Source of the DNA: JAAZKA01 sp034926225
Lineage (GTDB): Bacteria; Bacillota; Clostridia; Oscillospirales; QAMX01
DNA: 64,000 nucleotides
Assembly: GCA_034926225.1 (NCBI GenBank)
Contig: JAYFRF010000016.1
Location: 1 to 64,000 of the forward strand
Reading direction: 5' to 3'
Below the pieces are notes generated by a model that was given only the letters and a program-made list of their open reading frames with translations, searched no databases and was not told the origin of the DNA. Position 1 is the first letter of the stretch. Every line of letters begins with the position of its first letter. The translations under genes were made by a program, and so were the position numbers. Positions 1 through 6,497 of this stretch are shown here, in pieces.

Positions 1-24
1 GCAGGCGACGCAACACCGGAAGGG

Positions 25-135
25 TACTTAGGGGAACGATGTTCCCCTAAGCGAGCTTTCTTTCCCTCTTTCTTTGCTCGCGCAAAGAAAGAGGTCGGGA
101 GGTGCAGGGGGGCGAAGCGCCCCCCTGCAAGGTAT
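25..135 (+). repeat. Three-hairpin intergenic element, copy 1
   Basis: This 111-bp stretch contains three perfect inverted repeats in a row. Hairpin a is at 27-51 (CTTAGGGGAAC, 3-nt loop). Hairpin b is at 65-94 (CCTCTTTCTTTGC, 4-nt loop). Hairpin c is at 104-128 (GCAGGGGGGCG, 3-nt loop). A near-identical copy of the same length lies at 17842-17952 and a diverged inverted copy at 17583-17689. It sits upstream of spoIID with no reading frame of its own. It could be a REP/MITE-like repeat or a structured RNA; the function is unknown. Confidence 0.8.
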
Positions 136-227
136 CAGCAAAGGGAAAGTTTGCAGAAGACGCTTGCATGTCCGGAACCCCTTCGCGCATAAAATGGAGT
201 ATACTATGAATACGAGGGGGAGATTTT

Positions 228-1205
228 ATGATGAAAACGCTTGCGGCCGGGGCGCTCGCGTGGTTGATCGCCTTATGCTTGCCGATGGCGGTCATCCGAG
301 AGGAAAATCGGGACGTTTCCAGCACCGCTGTGACCGCTGCCGTCGCTGCGACGGCAGACGCGCAGCGGGATGAAAACGTCCTTATCGCGGTGGAACAGGA
401 CGGCGAAGCGGTGACGATGACGCTTGCGGATTACCTTGTGGGCGTGGTTGCGGGGGAGATGCCGGTATCCTTCCCGGCGGCGGCGCTGGAAGCGCAGGCG
501 ATCGCCGCGCGGACGATGGTGTATTACCGGCTTTCCGACGACACCTATCATGAAAGCGGCGCGGTGGTCTGTACCTCTCCCGGGCACTGCATGGCGTATG
601 CGGATATCGGCGCGTTTTCCCCGGAGAAGGGGGAAAAGATCCGCGCCGCCGTCGCCGCGACGGATGGGATGATCGCGGCATACGGGGGGCAGCCCATCCT
701 CGCGGCGTTCCATGCGATATCCGGCGGCATGACGGAAAGCTCGCGCGATGTATGGGGCGGCGAGCTTTCGTATCTTCGGAGCGTTTACAGCCCCGGCGAG
801 GAGGATGCCGCGATGTATCGTACGGAGCATCCTTTTACGGCGGAGGATTTCGCGTCGCGGATTCATGCAGCGTACCCGAACGCGGATCTGACGGGTTCTC
901 CTTCGCAATGGTTTAAGAATTCGACGCGGAGTGCGGCAGGCGGGATCCTCACGGTCTATGTAGGCGGCGTCGAGATCTCCGGCGCGAAGCTGCGCACGCT
1001 TTTATCCCTGCCGTCCACGGATTTCACGGTATCCGCGACGCAAGACGGCGTTACACTGACCTGCACCGGCTACGGGCATGGCGTGGGAATGAGTCAGTAC
1101 GGGGCAAGAGCGCTGGCGCTCAAAGGGTGGAGCGCAGAGGAAATCGTCGAGTACTACTACGACGGCGCAGAGGTGGTCATGGCGAATACGGGGACAGGGA
1201 CATAA
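228..1205 (+). CDS. spoIID: SpoIID/LytB-family peptidoglycan lytic transglycosylase
   Basis: 325-residue protein with one N-terminal membrane segment (about residues 4-23). The SpoIID domain then runs nearly to the end. The catalytic Glu of the family is visible as E77 in VVAGEMP. A Cys/His cluster (CTSPGHC, about 109-115) fits the zinc site known in clostridial SpoIID, and the C-terminal YGHGVGMSQYGA motif is intact. SpoIID cleaves denuded glycan strands during forespore engulfment with SpoIIP and SpoIIM. The start is ATG 228, after a GGGGGAG ribosome site; a second ATG follows at 231. It ends 4 bp before the convergent dpaB end. It could instead be a SpoIID paralogue, because the usual spoIID neighbours are not seen. 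Confidence 0.88.
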   Translation: MMKTLAAGALAWLIALCLPMAVIREENRDVSSTAVTAAVAATADAQRDENVLIAVEQDGEAVTMTLADYLVGVVAGEMPVSFPAAALEAQAIAARTMVYYRLSDDTYHESGAVVCTSPGHCMAYADIGAFSPEKGEKIRAAVAATDGMIAAYGGQPILAAFHAISGGMTESSRDVWGGELSYLRSVYSPGEEDAAMYRTEHPFTAEDFASRIHAAYPNADLTGSPSQWFKNSTRSAAGGILTVYVGGVEISGAKLRTLLSLPSTDFTVSATQDGVTLTCTGYGHGVGMSQYGARALALKGWSAEEIVEYYYDGAEVVMANTGTGT

Positions 1206-1209
1206 GCCG

Positions 1210-1803
1210 CTATATCGCTGGAGTGCCGAAGATGGGCTGCAGCTGTTCTCCGCGTAGAGCGGCGTCCACGGCATCGGGGATGCGCGTAAAGTCTGCGACG
1301 ACGGAACGGGGCTTGCTGTCCGGGTCATCCTGACGCATGGGGACGAAGTAGTAATGGCGGCGGTTTAAGAGCATCCCGATGGATGCGGCATTGCCGGAGA
1401 GAGCGTCGTTGGTCGATACGGCGACTACGATGGGGCGCTCGTTGCGCAGATGGGCCTTGGCGCAAAGGGTCACGGCGGTATCCGCGATGCCGTTTGCAAG
1501 CTTTGCGAGGGTGTTGCCGGTGCAGGGGGCGATGACGAGCAGATCAAGCAGACGCTTCGGGCCGACGGGTTCGGCCGCCGCGATGGTGCGGATGGGCACG
1601 CGCCCGGTCATGGCTTCGAGGCGCTCGAGATGCTCCCGCGCGGTCCCGAAGCGGGAGTCGGTGGACGCGACGTTTTCCGAGACAACGGGGACGACTTCCG
1701 CACCCGAGGCGATCAGCGCTTCGAGCGCGGGGAAAACCTTTGAAAACACGCAGTACGAGCCGCACAGCGCAAAACCGATGCGAATTCCATGGAAATCATG
1801 CAT
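1210..1803 (-). CDS. dpaB: Dipicolinate synthase subunit B (flavoprotein)
   Basis: 197 residues. The N-terminal stretch IRIGFALCGSYCVF matches the SpoVFB opening, and the fold is that of the Dfp/UbiX flavoprotein superfamily (LLVIAPCTGNTLAKLANGIADT). With DpaA it converts dihydroxytetrahydrodipicolinate, from the lysine pathway, to dipicolinic acid in the mother cell; the product is loaded into the spore core for heat resistance. The start ATG 1803 overlaps the dpaA stop by 8 bp, so the two are translationally coupled. The presence of dpaAB separates this organism from clostridia that make dipicolinate through EtfA. Confidence 0.92.
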   Translation of the reverse strand: MHDFHGIRIGFALCGSYCVFSKVFPALEALIASGAEVVPVVSENVASTDSRFGTAREHLERLEAMTGRVPIRTIAAAEPVGPKRLLDLLVIAPCTGNTLAKLANGIADTAVTLCAKAHLRNERPIVVAVSTNDALSGNAASIGMLLNRRHYYFVPMRQDDPDSKPRSVVADFTRIPDAVDAALRGEQLQPIFGTPAI

Positions 1804-2704
1804 CTGCCGTCACCCCCTGTTCACGCCATATGTTATATAGGGTATCCCGCAGAATCGCTGCAGCGCTTACCGGAGCGACGAGTCCCGGCAGTCCCGGCGC
1901 GCGGATTACGCGGAGTTGCGCGCAGGCGGCGGCTTCGACGTCTAAGCCCCCCGGCGCCGACGCAAGCTCTATGTATACGCAGTCCGGACGCATGGCGACC
2001 AGCTCCTCCCATCCGAGGACGGGCCACGGGACCGTATTGAAGATCACCGCCGCGCGGCTGAGGATTCCCGTCTCGTCGCGCAGCAGCTCGGGAGTCTTTG
2101 CGGGGGTCAGTCCGCAGGAAATGATGCCCGCGAGATCCCCGGGCTTGCGTGCGGAAACGGTGACATGTGCGCCGAGGGCCGCGAGCCGGGTGGCGAGGGC
2201 TTTACCGACGCGTCCCCAGCCGATGACCAGCAGGTCGGAGCCGTGGAGGGTGACGGGCAGCTCGCGCATGGCGGTTTCGATTGCGCCTTCCGCGGTGGGG
2301 ACGCAGTTTGCGACGGCGAACTCCTCGCGGGCATAGTAATCGACGAGACGCAGCCCGTGCCGCGCGGCGCACAGGCCGTAGTCGGAGGGGGCAAGGCCGC
2401 CGGAGACAACGCAGTCCTTCGGCATTTGCGCAAGCAAGGCATAGGCGTCGGGACGATTGCGGCTGTCGGGAACGCCGGGGGTGTTGAGTCTGCCGTCCGC
2501 GCCGAGGATGGGCAGCGGAAGAACGACGGCGCGGGCTTCCTCCAGCGCGTCGCGGGGGGTATCGCAGGCGATGACGCTGGGTGCGGGGTCGCCTGCGATG
2601 GCACACGCGACGCGCACTTCGCAGCCGTCGCGGGCGAGCATACCCGCGAGATAGGAAAAACGCCTGTCGCCGCCGAGGATGGCAATACGTATCGGATGCT
2701 CCAT
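1796..2704 (-). CDS. dpaA: Dipicolinate synthase subunit A
   Basis: 302 residues from ATG 2704 (MEHPIRIAILGGDRRF). The frame is open further upstream, but a GGAAAGGAG ribosome site lies 8 bp before this ATG and homology begins here. The N-terminal domain carries the GGDxR opening typical of SpoVFA. A Rossmann dinucleotide-binding domain is seen at LLVIGWGRVGKALATRLAALG (about residues 153-173). It supplies the NAD(P)-dependent oxidation step of dipicolinate synthesis together with DpaB. It is the first gene of a two-gene sporulation operon and is divergent from rimP. Confidence 0.93.
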   Translation of the reverse strand: MEHPIRIAILGGDRRFSYLAGMLARDGCEVRVACAIAGDPAPSVIACDTPRDALEEARAVVLPLPILGADGRLNTPGVPDSRNRPDAYALLAQMPKDCVVSGGLAPSDYGLCAARHGLRLVDYYAREEFAVANCVPTAEGAIETAMRELPVTLHGSDLLVIGWGRVGKALATRLAALGAHVTVSARKPGDLAGIISCGLTPAKTPELLRDETGILSRAAVIFNTVPWPVLGWEELVAMRPDCVYIELASAPGGLDVEAAACAQLRVIRAPGLPGLVAPVSAAAILRDTLYNIWREQGVTADA

Positions 2705-2744
2705 AAAATCTTCTCCTTTCCAAAAAGGGGTACTTTTGCCATTC

Positions 2745-2772
2745 CATCGTATGCACTGAACAGTAAAACGGT
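2745..2772 (-). promoter_or_regulatory. Possible sigma-K-type promoter of dpaAB
   Basis: On the minus strand CATACGATG (2745-2753) resembles the sigma-K -10 consensus CATANNNTA, with the last base off. An AC dinucleotide lies 17 bp upstream, as in the short sigma-K -35 element. Mother-cell expression is expected for dpaAB. The match is weak, and the call leans on gene function. Confidence 0.35.
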
Positions 2773-2844
2773 GCAAAAGGAGGTTTCCCGTTAAAAATGA
2801 CAGCTTTCGACGTATAAAATTTTGCGAAAACGTCAATATAAACC

Positions 2845-2873
2845 TTGAAAATGGAAAACAAATGTGATATAAT
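2845..2873 (+). promoter_or_regulatory. Housekeeping promoter of the rimP-nusA-infB operon
   Basis: TTGAAA (2845-2850) and TATAAT (2868-2873) are separated by exactly 17 bp. The predicted start is near 2880, giving a leader of about 80 nt that contains the hairpin at 2901-2923. Confidence 0.8.
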
Positions 2874-2900
2874 GGACGCGTGATAAGAAAAGGAGAGTAG

Positions 2901-2935
2901 GAGAGTGGGTTTTGCCCACTCTCTCTTCTTTCTAA
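2901..2935 (+). promoter_or_regulatory. Leader hairpin upstream of rimP, attenuator-like
   Basis: GAGAGTGGG and CCCACTCTC (2901-2909 and 2915-2923) form a 9-bp perfect stem with a 5-nt loop, followed by the pyrimidine-rich tract TCTTCTTTCT. It lies inside the operon leader between promoter and gene. It may be a terminator/antiterminator controlled by the operon's own product NusA, or a simple mRNA-stabilising hairpin. Confidence 0.55.
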
Positions 2936-2962
2936 TGACTTATAGAAATCAAGGAGCGGAAT

Positions 2963-3454
2963 ATGCCAAAATCGAAAAATGCCGAGGAGACTATCCGCGC
3001 GTTTGCAGACCCCGTTGTGGAAAAGCTCGGGTACCGTCTGTGGGACGTTGCCTACGAACGCCACGGCGGCTACTCCGAGGTGACGCTCTATATCGATTCT
3101 CCCGACGGCGGCGCGATCGGTACGGACGACTGCGAAAAGGTCAGCCGCGCCGTGGATCCGCTGATGGATCGCTATGACCCGATCGAGGAAGCGTATACGT
3201 TCAGCGTATCGAGCAGCGGCGGCGTGCGTACCCTGCGCAGACCCGAACAGTATGCGGCGTATCGGGGACGCATGGTGGAAATTCGATTGTATCGTGCCGA
3301 AAACGGTGCGAAATCGATCACCGGAACGCTTTCGGCTTATGATAACGGCGCTGTGACAATCGTCACGGCAGACGGGGAAAACAGAACTTTTGCGGCCGAG
3401 ACGGTCGCGCAGGTGAAAACTGTGGAGGAAGAAAAAGAGGATGAACAAGAATGA
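2963..3454 (+). CDS. rimP: Ribosome maturation factor RimP
   Basis: 163 residues, the normal RimP length. The N-terminal alpha/beta domain includes GYRLWDVAYERHGGYSEVTLYID and DDCEKVSRAVDPLMD. The C-terminal SH3-like domain includes RTLRRPEQYAAYRGRMVEIRLY, written here only in part. It acts in late 30S subunit assembly. ATG 2963 follows an AAGGAG site. It opens the classical operon with nusA, rnpM, ylxQ and infB. The acidic tail (EEEKEDEQE) is highly charged. The gene overlaps the upstream open frame of nusA by 4 bp. Confidence 0.95.
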   Translation: MPKSKNAEETIRAFADPVVEKLGYRLWDVAYERHGGYSEVTLYIDSPDGGAIGTDDCEKVSRAVDPLMDRYDPIEEAYTFSVSSSGGVRTLRRPEQYAAYRGRMVEIRLYRAENGAKSITGTLSAYDNGAVTIVTADGENRTFAAETVAQVKTVEEEKEDEQE

Positions 3455-3489
3455 GAGCCAGGGATAACGCGCAGAAGAAGGAGACCGCG

Positions 3490-4620
3490 ATGGGCGCCGA
3501 GATGTTCTCGGCGTTGGACCTTCTGGAAAAGGAAAAGGGTATCCCGAAGGATTACATGCTCGAAAAAATCGCACAGGCGTTGACTACCGCGTATAAAAGG
3601 GATAACGAAGGTGCCGGCGATAACTGCGTCGTCGAGCCGGATGAACGCCACAAGGAGCTGCGTGTTTACGCACAGAAAACCGTCGTCGAAGAAGTCGAAA
3701 ACCCCGCAATGGAGATTACCCTCGACGACGCCCGTACCATTCGCGGCGGCTGCGAGATCGGCGACGTCGTGAACGTAGAGATCAAGACCATGAACTTCGG
3801 CCGTATCGCCGCCCAGACCGCCAAACAGGTTATCATTCAGGGCATCCGCGAAGCCGAGGCTGGTATTTTATATAAGCGCTTTACCGCCAGTGAGCATGAA
3901 ATCCTGTCCGCTCTCGTCAGCCGCATCGACCCGCGCAACGGCAACGTCATTCTCGAGATCGACGCCATGCGCTCCGGCACCGACAAGACGGAAGCCATCC
4001 TCCCCGCCGGCGAGCAGGTGCGCGGCGAAGTCCTGCGGGAGGGCGACCGTGTGCGCGTCTACGTCGTCGAAGTAAAAATCGAACGCAACCGCCCGCGCGT
4101 CCTTATCTCCCGCACACATCCGGGACTCGTCAAGCGTCTGTTCGAGCTGAACGTACCGGAGCTGCGGGACGGCTTCGTCGAGATCAAAAGCATTTCCCGT
4201 GAAGCGGGTTCCCGTACGAAGATGGCGGTTTCCGCGACGGAGGCCGAGATCGATCCGATCGGCGCCTGCGTCGGCCCGCGCGGCGAGCGTGTCAACGCCG
4301 TGGTCGCGGAGCTAAAAGGCGAGAAGATCGACATCGTGCGGTATTCGGAAAATATGGAAGCGTACATCGCGGCGTCGCTGGCGCCGGCATCGGTTCTCAA
4401 GGTGGAGGTCGCGGAAGATAAAAAGAGCTGCCGCGTGGTCGTGCCGGACGATCAGCTGTCGCTTGCAATCGGCAAGGAAGGTCAGAACGCGCGTCTCGCG
4501 GTACGGTTGACCGGTATCAAGATCGATATCAAGTCGAAATCCCAGGATGAAGCGGTACGCGCGGTCGAAGGGACGACATTGGAAGAAGCACCCGCTGAGG
4601 CGGCGGAAGAAGAAGCGTAA
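3490..4620 (+). CDS. nusA: Transcription termination/antitermination factor NusA
   Basis: 376 residues from ATG 3490 (MGAEMFSALDLLEKEKGI). An in-frame ATG at 3451 overlaps the rimP stop, but the AAGGAG site 6 bp before 3490 and the family start both favour 3490. Order: N-terminal RNA-polymerase-binding domain (1-120), S1 domain (about 125-190), KH1 and KH2 (about 220-345; GPRGERVNAVVAELKGEKID and the GKEGQNARLA loop). The short acidic tail is typical of Gram-positive NusA, which lacks the E. coli AR repeats. It controls pausing, termination and antitermination. Confidence 0.96.
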   Translation: MGAEMFSALDLLEKEKGIPKDYMLEKIAQALTTAYKRDNEGAGDNCVVEPDERHKELRVYAQKTVVEEVENPAMEITLDDARTIRGGCEIGDVVNVEIKTMNFGRIAAQTAKQVIIQGIREAEAGILYKRFTASEHEILSALVSRIDPRNGNVILEIDAMRSGTDKTEAILPAGEQVRGEVLREGDRVRVYVVEVKIERNRPRVLISRTHPGLVKRLFELNVPELRDGFVEIKSISREAGSRTKMAVSATEAEIDPIGACVGPRGERVNAVVAELKGEKIDIVRYSENMEAYIAASLAPASVLKVEVAEDKKSCRVVVPDDQLSLAIGKEGQNARLAVRLTGIKIDIKSKSQDEAVRAVEGTTLEEAPAEAAEEEA

Positions 4621-4626
4621 AAGGTT

Positions 4627-4935
4627 ATGCAGAAGCAAAAAAAGATCCCGATGAGGCAGTGCTTAGGCTGCCGTGAGCATAAGGCGAAAAAAGAGCTGCT
4701 GCGCGTGGTCCGTTCGCCGGAAGGCGAGATCAGCTTAGACGCGCGGGGAAAAAAGGCCGGGAGAGGCGCATACCTCTGCCCGGCGGAAGAGTGCCTGAAA
4801 AAGGCCAGACGCAGCCGCGCGCTGGAAAGAGCGCTCGAGTGCGCGATACCGGACGCGGTATATGACGCATTGGAGTCGCAGATGAGCGCGGCGAGAAAAG
4901 ATTTACAATCGGAAAAACCGGAAATAACCGGTTAA
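4627..4935 (+). CDS. rnpM: YlxR/RnpM RNA-binding protein
   Basis: 102 residues with the YlxR (DUF448) signature MRQCLGCREHKAKKELLRVVR and the GRGAYLCP motif. It lies between nusA and the L7Ae gene, as in most Firmicutes. Family members bind RNA, and YlxR of Bacillus subtilis is reported to modulate RNase P. ATG 4627 is 6 bp after the nusA stop, and the stop codon shares a base with the next start (TAATG). The tail beyond residue 88 looks unstructured. Confidence 0.9.
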   Translation: MQKQKKIPMRQCLGCREHKAKKELLRVVRSPEGEISLDARGKKAGRGAYLCPAEECLKKARRSRALERALECAIPDAVYDALESQMSAARKDLQSEKPEITG

Positions 4936-6497
4936 TGGGGGAAAACAACGTTTTGGATAAACAGTTGCTGCTGTTTGGACTGATGCTCAAGGCCGGACGG
5001 ATTATCGTCGGCGACGAGCCTGTGACCGATGCGATCCGCAGAGGCGAGGTCAATGTGCTGTGCGTCGCGCAGGATGCGGCGGATAACACGCTGCGCCGTT
5101 TTACGCGCTATGCCGAGGAGGAAAGGCTGCCGTTTTTGCGCCTGCCGTATGACAAGAGCACATTCGGCGGCGTATTCGGCCGCCGTGACGTCGCCGTCGC
5201 GGGCGTGACAGACGTCGGTTTTGCGGCGAAGCTTTTAGAGCTTGCCGTGACGGACGACGCGTCTTTGACAGACGCGGCCGCGCGGTACCGCAAGAAGGCT
5301 GACGCCATTGTCGAGGAACAAAAGAAGAAGCGCCACGCTCAGAAACAACCCGCATGGCAGAAAAAAGCGCCTGTTCCTGCCACAGAGCAGCCGGTACGGG
5401 AGGAAAAGAAGCCCGCCATGCCGCTCAAGGACAGCCGTGAGCCGAACGTAAGCTCTTTTGAGAACCGGGAAGCGCCGGGCAAGGTCTACGGCAAAGCTCC
5501 GCATTCGCAAAGCGTGCCCATCGGGGAGCGCCGCCGTGAAGATGCGGTACGGAACGCTGAAAAGCAAGAAAGATACGGCGAGAAGAAGCCCTACGGCGGC
5601 AAACCCGCGTACGGCGAGAGAAAACCCTACGGGGGCAAACCCGCGTATGGCGAGAGAAAGCCCTACGGGGGCAAACCCGCGTACGGTGAGAGAAAGCCCT
5701 ACGGGGACAAACCCGCGTACGGAGAGAAGAAGCCCTATGGGGACAAACCCGCGTATGGTGATAAGAAGCCCTATGGGGACAAACCCGCGTATGGTGAGAA
5801 GAAGCCCTATGGGGACAAACCCGCGTATGGCGAGAGAAAGCCCTACGGGGGCAAGCCCGCGTACGGTGAGAAGAAGCCCTATGGGGATAAGCCTGCATAC
5901 GGCGAGAGAAAGCCCTACGGGGGCAAACCCGCGTACGGTGAGAAGAAGCCCTATGGGGACAAACCCGCGTATGGCGAGAAGAAGCCTTATGGCGGCAAGC
6001 CCGCATACGGCGAGAGAAAGCCCTTTGGGGATAAACCTGCATACGGCGAGAAGAAGCCTTATGGGGATAAGCCTGCGTATGGCGAGAGAAAGCCCTACGG
6101 GGACAAACCCGCGTACGGTGAGAGAAAGCCCTACGGGGGCAAACCCGCGTACGGTGAGAGAAAGCCCTACGGGGATAAGCCCGCGTACGGTGAGAAGAAG
6201 CCCTACGGGGATAAACCTGCGTACGGCGAGAGAAAGCCCTATGGGGATAAGCCCGCGTACGGTGAGAAGAAGCCGTATGGCGGCAAGCCCGCGTATGGGG
6301 AGAAGAAGCCCTATGGGGATAAGCCCGCGTACGGCGAGAAAAAGCCCTACGCAGCAAACCCCAATGGCAACGGATATCGCACAAATATAAAAAACGCGCC
6401 CCGGTCGGCAGGCCCCGCGCCCTCCTATCGCAAGGATACGGCAGCGAAGCGTCCCTATAATCCGTCCGTGAAGCGTGGAAACGGAGGTAAGGCATAA
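4935..6497 (+). CDS. YlxQ-type L7Ae ribosomal protein with a 21-unit Lys-Pro-Tyr-Gly repeat tail
   Basis: 520 residues; ordinary YlxQ is about 100. Residues 5-100 are an L7Ae/L30e-like domain (LLLFGLMLKAGRIIVGDE, NVLCVAQDAADNT). A charged linker (about 110-216) follows. Residues 217-468 are 21 perfect-length copies of a 12-residue unit, for example KKPYGGKPAYGE, varying only G/D, K/R and one Y/F. The end is RPYNPSVKRGNGGKA. The tail is strongly basic and low in complexity, so it is probably disordered and RNA-binding, like an RGG-type tail. The start overlaps the rnpM stop (TAATG) and the stop overlaps the infB start. The domain call is firm; the tail function is inferred. Confidence 0.85.
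   Translation: MGENNVLDKQLLLFGLMLKAGRIIVGDEPVTDAIRRGEVNVLCVAQDAADNTLRRFTRYAEEERLPFLRLPYDKSTFGGVFGRRDVAVAGVTDVGFAAKLLELAVTDDASLTDAAARYRKKADAIVEEQKKKRHAQKQPAWQKKAPVPATEQPVREEKKPAMPLKDSREPNVSSFENREAPGKVYGKAPHSQSVPIGERRREDAVRNAEKQERYGEKKPYGGKPAYGERKPYGGKPAYGERKPYGGKPAYGERKPYGDKPAYGEKKPYGDKPAYGDKKPYGDKPAYGEKKPYGDKPAYGERKPYGGKPAYGEKKPYGDKPAYGERKPYGGKPAYGEKKPYGDKPAYGEKKPYGGKPAYGERKPFGDKPAYGEKKPYGDKPAYGERKPYGDKPAYGERKPYGGKPAYGERKPYGDKPAYGEKKPYGDKPAYGERKPYGDKPAYGEKKPYGGKPAYGEKKPYGDKPAYGEKKPYAANPNGNGYRTNIKNAPRSAGPAPSYRKDTAAKRPYNPSVKRGNGGKA
5583..6338 (+). repeat. 21 tandem copies of a 36-bp coding repeat
   Basis: The block is exactly 756 bp, 21 units of 36 bp, in frame with the YlxQ-like gene. Units differ mostly at third positions (tac/tat, ggg/ggc, cgc/cga) and at a GGC/GAC choice, so they are not all recent duplicates. 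Because the repeat lacks stops, long spurious frames appear on both strands across it. Confidence 0.95.

Noticed and set aside
2790..2820. Very short frame after AAAAGGAGG near 2777
   Set aside because: Only six codons before a stop (MTAFDV), and it sits between divergent promoters.
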